A DNA stretch of 64,000 nucleotides from JAENVT01 sp963805445 (GTDB lineage Bacteria; Actinomycetota; Acidimicrobiia; Acidimicrobiales; Ilumatobacteraceae), in NCBI GenBank assembly GCA_963805445.1, contig CAWDUI010000003.1, positions 62,001 to 126,000 on the forward strand. The letters are read 5' to 3'. Every line of letters starts with the position of its first letter. Positions within the stretch are counted from its first letter, which is position 1. The translations under genes were made by a program, and so were the position numbers. The notes under the pieces are model-generated. The model saw only the letters and a list, made by a program, of their open reading frames with translations, was not told the origin of the DNA and did no database searches. This document shows, one piece after another, positions 46,410 through 57,149 of this stretch.

Positions 46410-47459
46410 ATGGAATCCCACATCGAGCTCCGCAGCGACAACGCCGCCGGCGTCGCCCCGGAGATCATGGCTGCGATGACCTCCGCGAACACGGGCTCCG
46501 CATTGGCGTACGGAGGCGACGAGTGGAGCGCACAGCTGCGCGACACGGCCCGTGAGCGGTGTTCGAACATCCGCAAGCCGAGGTGTTCCCGGTGATCAGC
46601 GGTACCGCGGCCAACTCGATCGGGCTCGCCGCACTGTGCCCGCCGTGGGGATCGGTCCTGTGCCACGAGACAGCACACATCCTGCAGAGCGAATGTGGTG
46701 CAACATCGATGTTCGGCGGGGGCGCAGTCGTGCGTGGCATCGCCGGCGAAGCGTTCCGTGTCAACCCGGCCACACTTCGACATGCGTTCGAGGCGACACG
46801 CTGGGGCGACCCCCACCACTCGCAGCCCTCGGTGCTGTCGCTGACGAATCCGACCGACCGCGGCACGGTGTACACCGCTGCACAGGTAGGTGAAGTCGTG
46901 GCCATCGCCCGCGAGCGTGGACTGCGCGCCCATCTCGATGGTGCGCGGCTCGCCAACGCGCTGGCCGCACTTGGCTGTGCTCCGGCGGATCTCACGTGGA
47001 GAGCAGGCATCGACGTGCTCACACTCGGCGCCACCAAGAACGGCGTCTTGAGCACCGACGCGATCGTCTCGTTCGATCCGGTCATCTCCGAGCAGTTGGT
47101 CGTACCGCGTGAAGCGGGCGGGGCACGTCGCCTCGAAGATGCGATTCCAGTCGGTGCAGCTCACCGCCTACCTCACGAACGGTCTGTGGTTGGGTCTGGC
47201 GCGGCGCTCGAACGCGGCGATGGCCCGGCTGGCCGCCGGACTGCGACTCCTCGACGTGGAGTTCCTGAACGAACCCGACGTCAACATGCTCTTCGCCCGT
47301 ATTCACCCGGCGGCCGCGGATCGCATGGCCGAGTCGGGTCTGCTCTTCTATCGCCAGACGACCGACACCGTGCGGCTCGTCACCAGCTTCCAGACAACCG
47401 ACGAAGAAGTCGACGACGCCCTCGTGCGCATCAAGGGCGCCCTCGCCGCTCAGCGCTGA
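46410..47459 (+). CDS. Low-specificity threonine aldolase (beta-eliminating lyase family), frameshifted
   Basis: About 350 residues across three frames. The N-terminus is IELRSDNAAGVAPEIMAAM and ALAYGGDEWSAQLRDTARE. Then come VFPVISGTAANSIGLAALCP, the LDGARLANALAALG Asp motif, and TLGATKNGVLSTDAIVSF with the PLP-binding Lys. The C-terminal part is RFQSVQLTAYLTNGLWLGLA to VRLVTSFQTTDEEVDDALVR. Frame changes lie near 46,555 and 47,135. It splits threonine or allo-threonine into glycine and acetaldehyde. The ATG at 46,410 is 35 nt from the divergent kinase gene. Confidence 0.82.
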
Positions 47460-48389
47460 TCTCGCCGCCGCGCTGGCCGCCGACTCGCTGATCGACACTG
47501 CTAGCAGTACCAAGCCGCCACCGACGGCGTCGCGCACGTGCAGGTGTTCGCCGACGACGAGCCACGAGAAGATCACACCGAGCAGGGGCGTGAGGAACAG
47601 CGTGACGGCCACGCGATTCGACGGTTGGTTGGCCAACACCAGGCACAGCAGGAGATAGGCGATCGCCGAGCCGATGCCGAGGAAGACGACGGCGCCCAGT
47701 GCCTTCGGCGTGACCGAATCGCCTCGGAGCATGCCCCCGTCGGCCACATCGAACAGGCACGCTGGGATCACGAAGATCAATGCCCCGACCTGCGTGACCG
47801 CTGCGACAGCCAGCGGATCGACACCGCGACCGACGCGGCGCACGAACGCGGTGTAGATGGAAAAGGCGATGACCGTGCCGAGCAGGAGGATGATCGGCAG
47901 GATCGGCGACGGGCCGGAGTGCTCGGTGAACACACCCGAGGCCACGAGGGCGCCGGTGAATCCGACGATCAGGGCGACGATCGATCGGCGCGACGGGACA
48001 TCACCAACCAACAACACACCCGCCAAGGCGACGCCGATCGGCTCCAGCCCGACGACGATCGAGCCGATCGTCGCCGAGCCGCGATCGACACCGATGCCCA
48101 TGAACACGGCCATCAGCCCAATACCGAACATGCCGATCACGATCAATCGGCGGACGTGATCTTTCGCGGTCGGCAGCCGCCGACAGGCGACCACGACCAG
48201 CACGACCGCCGCCAGCACGAAACGGACCAGGTTGGTGGTCGCCGGACCGAAGCTCTCGCTGGCGAGTTTGTACGCGGGCAGGCTGCCCCCGAAGTACACG
48301 ACGATGATCAGCAGCGTGGCGCGGACAGCGAGCGATGCCGGCTCTGAGTGGCGGTCGACAACCGCTGTCGTCGATTCGCTGATCGCCAC
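47082..48389 (-). CDS. DMT/EamA-family transporter
   Basis: A ten-helix drug/metabolite transporter with two EamA repeats: SLAVRATLLIIVVYFGGSLP to GMFGIGLMAVFMGIGVDRGS, and LPIILLLGTVIAFSIYTAFV to ALGAVVFLGIGSAIAYLLLC. The domain ends near 47,460 (GGGLVLLAVSIS). The open frame then continues for about 375 nt as exact antisense to threonine aldolase, which is almost surely an artefact of a lost stop. The genuine gene is probably 47,460-48,389. It exports small molecules; the cargo, perhaps an amino acid, is unknown. Confidence 0.8.
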   Translation of the reverse strand: MAISESTTAVVDRHSEPASLAVRATLLIIVVYFGGSLPAYKLASESFGPATTNLVRFVLAAVVLVVVACRRLPTAKDHVRRLIVIGMFGIGLMAVFMGIGVDRGSATIGSIVVGLEPIGVALAGVLLVGDVPSRRSIVALIVGFTGALVASGVFTEHSGPSPILPIILLLGTVIAFSIYTAFVRRVGRGVDPLAVAAVTQVGALIFVIPACLFDVADGGMLRGDSVTPKALGAVVFLGIGSAIAYLLLCLVLANQPSNRVAVTLFLTPLLGVIFSWLVVGEHLHVRDAVGGGLVLLAVSISESAASAAARSALSGEGALDAHEGVVDFFVGCLEAGDEPHGVGRLAIEEQTRLGHAIRGRRVNTGEEHVDVGFVQELHVEESQSGGQPGHRRVRAPRQTQPQTVREVGGELHRLESHLRGDVPRPLHAVRPTARR

Positions 48390-48495
48390 TCGCCCACCAT
48401 ATTCGTTGGCGGCCGTCGAACGCTGACCCGGAATCTTCGACTACCGTGATCGACGGCGTGCCGGGAAGTCTGGTCGGCAGAGCTCAGGAGACCAT

Positions 48496-49788
48496 GTGAC
48501 TCGCCGTTCATCGCGCGATCCCCAACCGATCCCGCGGGCGCTCTCGCCACTGCGCGACTTCATGCACACCGAGGCCGCCAGTGGAATCCTGCTAGCTGCG
48601 GGTGCGGTCGCAGCCATGGTGTGGGCCAACTCGCCATGGTCATCGTCGTACGAGCATCTCTGGACCACGCCGGTATCGCTGACCGTCGGCAGTCATTCCC
48701 TCCACCTCCTCCTTCGGCAGTGGATCAATCAAGGGCTGATCACCGTCTTCTTCTTCGTCGTCGGTCTCGAGATCAAACGCGAACTGGTCAGCGGTCAGTT
48801 GGCGACGAAGCGGGCCGCGCTGCTGCCGATCGTCGCTGCGTTGGGCGGCATGACTGGCCCCGGCGCTCATCTATTTCGCCATCGCCGGAGGGAGTGCTCC
48901 GCGGGGCTGGGCGATCGTCACGGCCACCGACATCCCACTGGCATTGGGTGTGCTCGCCATCGCGAGCAGCCGCGTGCCACCCGCGCTGCGCGTGCTTCAT
49001 GCTGGCACTCGCGATCGTCGACGACATCGGCTCGCTGCTGATCATCGCCGCGTTCTATTCGACGGGCATCGGGTGGGGCTGGCTGGCCGCGGCGGTCGTC
49101 GTGCTCGCTGTGGCGGTCGTCGGCCGAAGGCTCGAAGATACAACAGCAGTGGGTGTTCCTCGCGCTGGGCTGCCTGATGTGGTTGATGCTTCACGAGGCC
49201 GGGGTCAGCGCCACGCTCGCCGGCGTGACGATGGGACTGCTGGCACCGACGACGGCACGCATCGCGCCGGAGTTCGTCGACGTCGAAGAACTGGCCGACG
49301 TCAGCACGGTCGAGAACGCCATGCTGACAACCGACATCGCCCGCGGATCGGTCTCCGTCGTCGAGTGGCTCCAACACGTGCTGCACCCGTGGGCCAGCTA
49401 CGCCATCGTCCCCCTCTTCGCCCTGGCCAACACCGGCCTGACCATCACCAGCGGTGTGTTGCACGACGCCGTGCGATCACCGATCACCTGGGCGGTCATC
49501 GTCGGCCGGGTCGCCGGCAAGCCGCTGGGCATCCTGGTCGCGACAAGGGTCCTGATCACCGCGAACCTCGCCGACGTGCCGGGTGAGGCAACTGCGCGCC
49601 AGTCCCTCGGCGTCGCAACAACGGGGGGCATGGGCTTCACGGTCGCGCTGTTCATCACCGGGCTGGCGTTCACCGACCCGGCGCAACGATCTGACGCCAC
49701 GCTCGGAATCCTGGTCGCCGCGGTTCTCGCCGCTGGGTTGTCGCTCGCTGCGTTGGGCGTGGGTCAACGTCGGCACAACATCGCATGA
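48496..49788 (+). CDS. nhaA: Na+/H+ antiporter NhaA (frameshifted)
   Basis: About 430 residues. Family segments are RDFMHTEAASGILLAAGAVA, VFFFVVGLEIKRELVSGQL, ALIYFAIAGGSAPRGWAIVT then ATDIPLALGVLAIASS (the Thr-Asp unwound helix), LALAIVDDIGSLLIIAAFY with the transport Asp pair, and LGVATTGGMGFTVALFITGL. Frames change near 48,862, 49,002 and 49,133; removing one base at each (a C from CCCC, a C and a G) restores the consensus. It extrudes Na+ for protons at high pH or salinity. GTG at 48,496 follows a CAGGAGA site. Confidence 0.85.
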
Positions 49789-49904
49789 ACCGCAGCAGGT
49801 TGCACGCCATCATCGGCTCGGGACATATCATCGGGTCACTCACCGGCGGGGACGACCTCGACACGATCGAGGGTGTCCGCGCCTGACCGACCGGGAGAAC
49901 CAGC

Positions 49905-50942
49905 GTGATCAAGCCGTGGTTGTTCGAATTTTTCCATCAGCCCCACGACGCACAGATGCGGTCGGATCCGAAGGCGGTGCACGAGCACTTTCGTTGGTAC
50001 ATCGACCTGTGGACTCGCGCCGATGCCCGCGACTTCGAGGGCATCTTCTTCAGCGAACATCACTTCGGCGCTGCCTACAGTCCCTCGCCGAACCTCCTGC
50101 TGTCGCACGTCGCGGCGCGAACGACCCGTTTGCGTCTCGGTGTGCTCGGATCCGTCACGCCGTACGCGACACCATGGCGCATCGTCGAGGAGATCGCCAT
50201 GCTCGACCACCTGACGGACGGGCGCCTGGAGATCGGGGTGGTCAGCGGCATCCCGCCTGAGCTCGCGGTCGTCGGCATCACGCCCGACGTCGCGGCAGCG
50301 CGCCACACCGAGGTGATCGACGTGCTCGATGCAGCGCTGAGGGATCCCGTGATCTCTCACCACGGTGCGCAATGGAACTTCGACGATCTCGAGATCCTGC
50401 CGCGGTGCCTGCAGCAGCCATCGCCGCCGGTGTGGACTGCGGTGCGCAGCGCGGCGTCGGCCGAACGGGCCGGCCAGCGGGGGTGGAAGGCGTGCGGCGG
50501 ATTCCTGTCGGCGAAGGAGATCGCCGTCGTGTTCGACGCCTACCGCCAGGGCGCCGAGGCCGCCGGGCATCCACACGGCCCAGAGCAGATCGCCGTCCGC
50601 CGCATGGTCACGTTCGTCGATGCGCCGTCGCAGCAGCGCGAGGCCGTGCATCGTGCCAAACGCGCACTGCTCGACGTGCTGACCGCCAGCGCCGGACCCC
50701 TGCCCCCGTGGGCCGCATTGCTCGACCGTCCCGACGAGTCGATCGCGGCGTTGAGCGACGAGGAGTTCGTCAGCGGCACCCCGCAGCAGGTGGCCGAGCA
50801 GTTGATCGAGCAATGTCAGGTGATCGGCGCCGGCCATCTGCTCGTCGCGTTCAGCGAGCGCGACCATGATCGCCTGGAGCACAGCCACGAACTGTTCAGC
50901 AACGAAGTCGCCCCGTTGCTGCGCGAACGCCGCCGTGGCCTG
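49905..50942 (+). CDS. Luciferase-like (LLM) flavin-dependent monooxygenase
   Basis: About 346 residues of the bacterial luciferase-like family. It shows IKPWLFEFFHQPHDAQM, DFEGIFFSEHHFGAAYSPSP, TRLRLGVLGSVTPYATPWRI, EEIAMLDHLTDGRLEIGVVS and FVSGTPQQVAEQLIEQCQVI. It probably uses reduced FMN or F420. As read, the frame continues without stop into the downstream SDR gene. A TGA at 50,941-50,943 overlapping the SDR ATG lies one frame away, in the same TGATG arrangement as ureC-ureF, so I treat them as two genes with a one-base error. Confidence 0.82.
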
Positions 50943-51711
50943 ATGGCCCGGCTCACCGGAGAGGTCGCCCTCATCACCGGCACCGGTGTCGGCATGGGTC
51001 GCGCCGCCGTGCTGCGGTTCGCCGCAGAAGGCGCCACGGTCGTCGGCTGCGATCTCAACCCGCAGACGTCGCAGGAGACCGTGGATCTCGTGCATCATGC
51101 GGGCGGCGCAATGACATCGGCTGCCCCGGTCGATCTGTCGTCGTTCGACGCCACGCAACGCTGGGTCGACGAGGCTGCCGCAACCCACGGCGGCATCGAC
51201 GTGTTGTACAACAACGCTTCGCTGCCCGTCGTCGGCCCATGGGACGACTTGACGGTCGACCAGTGGCACGCCGGCATCAGGAACGAGCTGGACCTGGTCT
51301 TCTACGCATGCAAGGTTGCCTGGCCGCATCTCGTTGCCCGCGGCGGGGGAAGCATCATCAACATCGCCTCGATCGCCTCGATTCGAGGCGCGGAGTTCTT
51401 CCAACAGGCTGCACACGGGGCCGCCAAGGGCGGGGTGCTGTCGTTCACCTACCACCTCGCCGCCGCCGGTGGGCCGCACCGCATTCGAGCCAACTCGATC
51501 CTGCCCGGCCTGATCCGCACTCCATCGACCGAGTTCCTGTTCTCGTCGCCCGACGTCGCCCGGCAGCATGCTGGCTGCCGCCAACCCGTTGGGGCGGGTC
51601 GGCGAGGCCGACGATGTCGCCAAGCTCGCTGCATTCCTCGCCTCGGACGACGCGTGGTACATCAACGCCGCGGCAATCCCGGTCGACGGAGGCCAGTCGG
51701 TGATCGAGTAG
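50943..51711 (+). CDS. Short-chain dehydrogenase/reductase (active-site Tyr replaced by His as read)
   Basis: About 255 residues. It has the cofactor motif ALITGTGVGMGRAAVLRFAA, GCDLNPQTS, VLYNNASLPVVGPWDDL and SIINIASIASIRGAEF (active Ser). The catalytic YxxxK site reads AAHGAAKGGVLSF, so His stands where Tyr is expected; a single T-to-C difference would explain it. The C-terminal part NPLGRVGEADDVAKLAAFLA and IPVDGGQSVIE is in another frame after about 51,570, ending at TAG 51,709-51,711. It is coupled to the LLM gene, so both may act on one compound. Confidence 0.78.
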
Positions 51712-51790
51712 TCCCGCCCGACCCAGTCTCGGGCATCGCCCCAGCGAGTTGTGGCTGAGGACCGCACTGACCGAGGTCTAGCATCACCTC

Positions 51791-54398
51791 GTGGACCGTC
51801 TCGCCGAACTGGCCACCTCAATCGAGCGCGACCCCGGTGACGTGGCGCGCGAAGTGCGCGCCATCGCCGATGCGGCGCGCAGCATCGAGGACTGGCACAC
51901 CGTGAGCCGGGCCCAAGCGGTGCTCGGACGCGCCTGGCGGATGTTGGGAGAGATCGACCTCGCCCAGCAAGCGCTGGTCGACTCGGTCGCGATGGCCCGA
52001 AGAAGTGGCGACGACGAACTCGAGGCCGACGCACACCTCGGGCTGGCCGGCGCGCTTGTCGGCCGCCGGACGCCAGGGTGAGGCATTCGGTCACCTCGAT
52101 CTGGTCGAACAGCTCGGGTCGGAGTCATTGCGCGATCGCGCCGAACTGCAGCGTGCCGTGTTGTGCCGCGACGTGGGGCGGCGCGAGGAGGCACTGGAGC
52201 TGTTCACCCGGGCGGTGCCCCGCCTGCGCCGCGCCGAGCGCCGGCTCGATCTGGCCAGGGTGCTGGCGAACCGTGGTGGCATCCTCATGAGCGTTGGCGA
52301 TGTCGCCGCGGCCATCGACGATTACGAGGAGGCCGAGGCGCTGTTTCGTTCGGTCGGCCAAGACTTCGTCGCCCTGCAGGTCTGCCACGACCTCGGTTGT
52401 GCCGCCGCCAACCTGGGCGACCTCCCTCGGGCGTTGCAGCTCTTCGACGAGGTCTCGACGCGATTTGCCGAGATGGGCCACGATGCATCGGTGCCGCTGC
52501 TGTCGCGTGCCGAGGCGCTGATGCTCGGCGGGCTCACTGCCGACGCGTTGACGTTCTCGCGGGACGCGGCACGCCGCCTGCACGCCGAGGGCAACCAGTT
52601 CGCCGCAGCGCAGGCGCTGGTCACGGTGGGCGCTGCGGCTCGAGTCGAGGGCGACTACACAGCGGCTCGTGACGCGGTCGAGCAGGCCAAGACGTGGTTC
52701 GCCGCGGGCGAGGCGGCGGGGTGGCAACACGCCGCGGCATTGGAAGCGATGCGCATCCAGAGCGACGACGGCGGGCTGGATGCAGCGGCAACAGACGTGC
52801 TCGACGATCTGGCGGAGGCGCTGGTCAAGGCCGGCGATGTTCGCGGCGAGATCCAGGCGCGATGCCTGTTGGCAGTGTCGGCCTGCGCACACGATGATCT
52901 CGACCGGGCCGGTCGACAGCTGGAGCTGGCGGCGACAGCCGTACGACGCTCACGTTTGACGCAACCCCGCGTGACCCTGCATCACGCCCGGGCCACCGCC
53001 TGTATGGCGGCTGGCGACCTCGCCGGCGCACGGCGGTGGCTGCGACGTGCGCTCGACGACCTGGACAGCACGCGGCTGTTGCTCGGGGGCGACGCCGACA
53101 CAGCCATCGACACGCAGGCCCGAGCCGCGACTCGCCTCGCCATCGAAGTCGCCGCCCGAGAGCCACAACCGGGGCGGGCCCTGGCCTGGATGGAGCGGGC
53201 CCGAATCGCCGGACGTCAACCCCGGCCGGCACTCCCCCCGGCGGCCGATCGGGCCGCAGCCGACTTCGCCCGGCTGCGAGTCGTGGCGGGCGATCTCCGA
53301 CGGTCAGAGGTCGCCGGTGAGCCGTCCGACGAACTGCGCCGACGGCACGCTGAGCTGGAGCGGTCGATGCGCGCCGAGTGGCTGAAGGTGTCCCAGCAGG
53401 CCGGCACGCGGCGGCCATGGCCGAAGTTGAGCGAGCTCAAGCACGTCGTCGGCGACGCTCAGGTCGTATCCATCGCATCGTCGGGCGACTCACTGCTCGC
53501 TGTGATCGCCGATCGCCGCCGCACCCGATCCTGCCCGCTGGGCAATCCTTCTCACGTCGTCGCATCGGCGCAACGCGCCTGCACCGCGCTTCGCAGCCTG
53601 GCGGCGGTCGACGTCGCGCCGGCCGTCGCTGCGGGTCGGCAACGGACGTTTCTGGCCGCGATCGAGGCGCTCGATTCGTCGTTGCTCGCGCCGTTGCGCC
53701 TCGACTCGGCACATGTGGTGCTGGTTGTGCCGGCTGAGCTGCATGCAATCCCATGGGCGGCACTGCCATCACTCCAGGGGCGTTCGTTCACACTCGCGCC
53801 CTCGGTCACGTGGTGGATCGACGCCTCGTCGACGCCGACCACGCCGGCTGAGTCAGTCCTGGTCGTCGCCGGCCCGCGGTTGGCCGAGGCGGACGCGGAG
53901 GCACACGGTGTCGCCGCGTGCCATCGGCGGGCGACGGTCCTTCTCGGGCCGGAGGCGACCGTCGACAACGTCGGCTCGGCGATGGCTCACCACGACATGG
54001 TCCATTTCGTGGCCCATGGGCGGTTCCGCCACGACAACCCGCTCTGGTCGACCCTCGAGCTCGCTGATGGTCCACTGACGGTCTACGAGATGGAGCGATT
54101 GGGCCGCGTGCCCCCGGTCGTTGTCCTGGCGACGTGCGAATCGGGTGCCGACGCGTCCCATGGCGGCGCCCAGTTGCACGGCCTGGCCAGCACGCTGTTG
54201 ACGATGGGTGCACGCACGATCGTCGCCGCCATCGGGGCGCTCCCCGACACCGCCGAGACCCGACAGACGATGATCGAGCTCCATCGCGATCTCGTCGGCG
54301 GGATCGGTGCATCGGCGTCGCTCGCCCGACAGCGAACGTCGGGCGATGGGTGGCCAGGTGCAACCGCTGCGGGTCTGGTGACCCTCGGAGTCGGATAA
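51791..54398 (+). CDS. TPR-CHAT caspase-like protease (one frameshift near the N-terminus)
   Basis: About 868 residues. TPR-like helical repeats fill about residues 1-430 (RAQAVLGRAWRMLGEIDLAQ; REEALELFTRAVPRLRRAER; GDVAAAIDDYEEAEALFRSV; GDLPRALQLFDEVSTRFAEM). The C-terminal CHAT domain has VVLVVPAELHAIPWAALPSL, then the catalytic His in HHDMVHFVAHGRFRHDNPLW and the catalytic Cys in PPVVVLATCESGADASHGG, closing with LHGLASTLLTMGARTIVAAI. Both dyad residues are present. A frame change lies near 52,070. CHAT proteins are caspase/separase-like peptidases that often act in stress or immunity. A sigma factor gene follows after 2 nt. Confidence 0.88.
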
Positions 54399-54400
54399 TC

Positions 54401-54982
54401 GTGTCCGCAGGCAGCCTCTCCTCGTGCACCGACGACGAACTCGTCGGGATGATTCGCGCAGGCGGAGCGACACGCGAGGCAGCGTGGTCCGACATGTTGC
54501 GCCGGCACACACCGAAGATGTACGCCGTGGCGCGCTCGTTCGACATCGACGTCGCCACCGCCGAAGACCTCGTGCAGACAGCCTGGCTGCGATTTCTCGA
54601 ACGATCCGACCAGCTACGCGACACGTCGTCCGTCGGGCCGTGGCTGTGCATGATCGTGCGCAACGAGGCCCGTCGCTTGGTGACACGCCGCCGAACCGTA
54701 CCGGTGGCCGACGGGTGGGAGGCTCGCCCGGCAGCCGACACGCCGCAGCCCACCGCCGGGATCATCGCCTCCGAGCAGGCCGTAGCCCTGCGCAGCGCCT
54801 TTGCCCGACTGGGCGACGATTGTCGACAGCTCCTCGGGCTGATGATGGCGGATCCGCCCCTTTCGTACGATGAGATCGCTGCCGCGCTCGATCGACCACG
54901 GGGCTCACTCGGCCCCACCCGGCAGCGCTGCCTCGAGCAGCTGCGCCGCCTTCTTCCTGCAGGGTTGGAGATCCGCGAATGA
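54401..54982 (+). CDS. ECF-type RNA polymerase sigma factor coupled to the CHAT protease
   Basis: A 193-residue sigma factor. Region 2 reads MLRRHTPKMYAVARSFDIDV and ATAEDLVQTAWLRFLERSDQ, with VGPWLCMIVRNEARRLVTRR. Region 4 reads LGDDCRQLLGLMMADPPLSY and DEIAAALDRPRGSLGPTRQR, then CLEQLRRLL. The start is GTG at 54,401, two bases after the protease stop, so translation is probably coupled. There is no anti-sigma factor of known type next to it. The neighbouring small protein and the protease are candidates for controlling it. It is intact. Confidence 0.9.
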   Translation: MSAGSLSSCTDDELVGMIRAGGATREAAWSDMLRRHTPKMYAVARSFDIDVATAEDLVQTAWLRFLERSDQLRDTSSVGPWLCMIVRNEARRLVTRRRTVPVADGWEARPAADTPQPTAGIIASEQAVALRSAFARLGDDCRQLLGLMMADPPLSYDEIAAALDRPRGSLGPTRQRCLEQLRRLLPAGLEIRE

Positions 54983-55061
54983 GTGTGACTGATTTCCGCG
55001 TATCTCACCGCCTCGGCCGGGATCATGCCCGGCGTTCGACATCAACGCAAGGAGGAAGGTC

Positions 55062-55529
55062 GTGACCAGCCCCGACGACGAGATGTCTGCATCGGATCGC
55101 AATCTGATGCAGGCACTGGCAGAGGCGATCGGCGGTCAGCGACCGCCGGTCGACCTGGCCGCGCGTTGCGAGGGCCTCATCGCCTGGGTCGACGTCGACT
55201 CCGAGCTCGCCAGGCTCCTCGACGAATCCGCTTCGGAGGCCGCCGGTACCCGCGGCGCGGCAGCATCGGCCGTCGCCTTCGAGTTCGCTGTCGAGGACGG
55301 GACCTTCGTCATCGAGCTGGAACCGTCGGTCGGCGCTCTCCGCGGCCAACTCCTCGGCGACGTCGCCGACCACGTGATCGTTCGAACGGCCACCGGTCTG
55401 ACCCATTCGCTCGATGTCGACGGACTGGGAAACTTCTTGCTCGACAACCCACCTTCGGGAGCAATCCGACTGGAGTTGGAACTCACCGCCACAAGCCGAC
55501 GTATCCACACCGACTGGTTCGTGATCTAG
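55062..55529 (+). CDS. Unrecognised protein between sigma factor and subtilase (155 residues)
   Basis: The first 60 residues are helical and acidic (SASDRNLMQALAEAIGGQRP; EGLIAWVDVDSELARLLDES). The rest looks like a beta-sandwich: VAFEFAVEDGTFVIELEPS, VGALRGQLLGDVADHVIVRT, GLTHSLDVDGLGNFLLDNPP and AIRLELELTATSRRIHTDWF. It has no signal peptide or membrane helix. The GTG at 55,062 has a strong AAGGAGGAA site. I do not recognise the family. By position it could be an anti-sigma factor, an adaptor, or a substrate of the CHAT protease, comparable in role to Csx30 in type III-E CRISPR systems; that is inference only. Confidence 0.75.
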   Translation: MTSPDDEMSASDRNLMQALAEAIGGQRPPVDLAARCEGLIAWVDVDSELARLLDESASEAAGTRGAAASAVAFEFAVEDGTFVIELEPSVGALRGQLLGDVADHVIVRTATGLTHSLDVDGLGNFLLDNPPSGAIRLELELTATSRRIHTDWFVI

Positions 55530-55559
55530 GCAACAGCAGAACACAAGGAAGCACCGACA

Positions 55560-57124
55560 TGAAACCTCAGCACCAACCCACGCGGCATCGTCTCGCCCGA
55601 ACACTCATGATCGCCGCATTCGCCTGCGGTGCACTGTGCATCACCGGCAGCGTCGACGCGATCAACTCCACCGAGAACGACGTGATGTCCTGGCTCGACG
55701 ACGTCAGCCCGGCCATCACGATCGATCGCTCGACCAACTGCATGCCCGGCACGACACCGACGGCAACCCAGTCGACCGACGCTGTCGCCTACCGCAACGA
55801 CCGCATCGTCATCCGCTCGGGCGCCTCGAAAACGACCGTTGCCGGCATCGTCAACGCCAAGCTCAACCAGATGTATTCGACGGTCGGCGTGTCCTACGTC
55901 GGGCCGATCGAACAAATCCTGTTCCCCACCCCGCCCGGCGGCGCGGCGATCACACCCGTGCTGTCGGTGACCCTCCTCCCCCGCCCCGGCGGGGCACACC
56001 ACCAGATCGTCACCCTCGCCCGGCGGCTCCGCAGCGAATCCGGACAGGTCAGCTCGCCCGACTACGCGTACACACCGAGCGGGCCGTACAGCTACTACTG
56101 GCCGTACGGATATCCGCAGAAGACGTCGGACCTGACCACGCCGCGCTCCAACTACGTACCCGGTACGTTGAACAAGATCGGCACGACGGTCAAGGTCGAG
56201 GTCTACGACACGGGTTTGGCGGCCCTCAATCCCATCGATCTGCCGACGACGACGAAGCTGTCGAGCACCGATGACGAGCGGCCGAACATCGTCAACAACG
56301 GACCGAAGATGGTCGACTACCCGCATGCGTACCACGGCACCGCGATCGCAGGGGTGCTGACGACGATTGCGCCAGGCATGACGATCCAGGAAGTTCGCGT
56401 CAACGACCGCTCCGGGTTGCTCACCGACGTCTCGGCGGCACGCGGCATGGCCTCATCGCTGCGCACCCTCGCCCTCGCCGACTACCCGGATGTGATCGTC
56501 AACGCGTTCGGCTCTCCGGCCTGCAACGTCGACCCCAACGTCGTGGGGGGCGCCGATCTGCGACCGATTGGTTTGGAGGCCGTGGTCGAGGTCGTCGACA
56601 AGTTCGACCCGAAGCTGGCGCAGGGAATGGTGATCGTTGCCTCGGCAGGAAACGTCGCCTCCACCCGGCCGCACTACCCGGCGGCGTTCGAATCGGTCGC
56701 CAGTGTCGGCGCCCTGGACGGAACCGTCGATCCTGATGGCGACCCGTGGACCAGCAGGTCGAGAACCGCGCCACTGGCCGATTTCACCAACCGAGGCCCG
56801 TGGGTCAAGTTCTACGCAACGGGCGTCGACATCCCGACGACGGACGCCAAGGGGCTTCGCTTCGAAACGAACGGCGACATCATCGACGGCAAGGCAATTG
56901 TCTCGGGTAGCTCGTACTCGGCACCCAACTTCGCCGCCTTGGTCGCCGAGGTCATGTCGACGTCGAAGATCAAGGCCCGCGCTGCCATTGACGTGCTGCG
57001 CGGAGCGTCGACTGCCCCGGTGCAATGCGGTACCCAGCCCGCCGAGTTGGGCAAGGCGGTCGTGCTCCGCGATCTGGGCTCGACTGCGACCGACCCCGCG
57101 TACGAAGCCCCCATTCCCTGCTAG
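55560..57124 (+). CDS. Exported S8-family (subtilisin-like) serine peptidase
   Basis: A 521-residue protein with a signal peptide (RLARTLMIAAFACGALCITG). The catalytic triad is visible: Asp in VKVEVYDTGLAALNPID, His in DYPHAYHGTAIAGVLTTIAP and Ser in VSGSSYSAPNFAALVAEVM, with the oxyanion Asn region GMVIVASAGNVASTRPHYP. The 165 residues before the protease domain may form a propeptide or substrate-binding region. The ATG at 55,560 follows AAGGAAG. It starts 30 nt after the small protein and ends at a strong terminator hairpin, so it belongs to the CHAT/sigma operon. Export separates it from the cytoplasmic CHAT protease. Confidence 0.9.
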
Positions 57125-57149
57125 GAGCCACCGCGATCACCACCCACAC

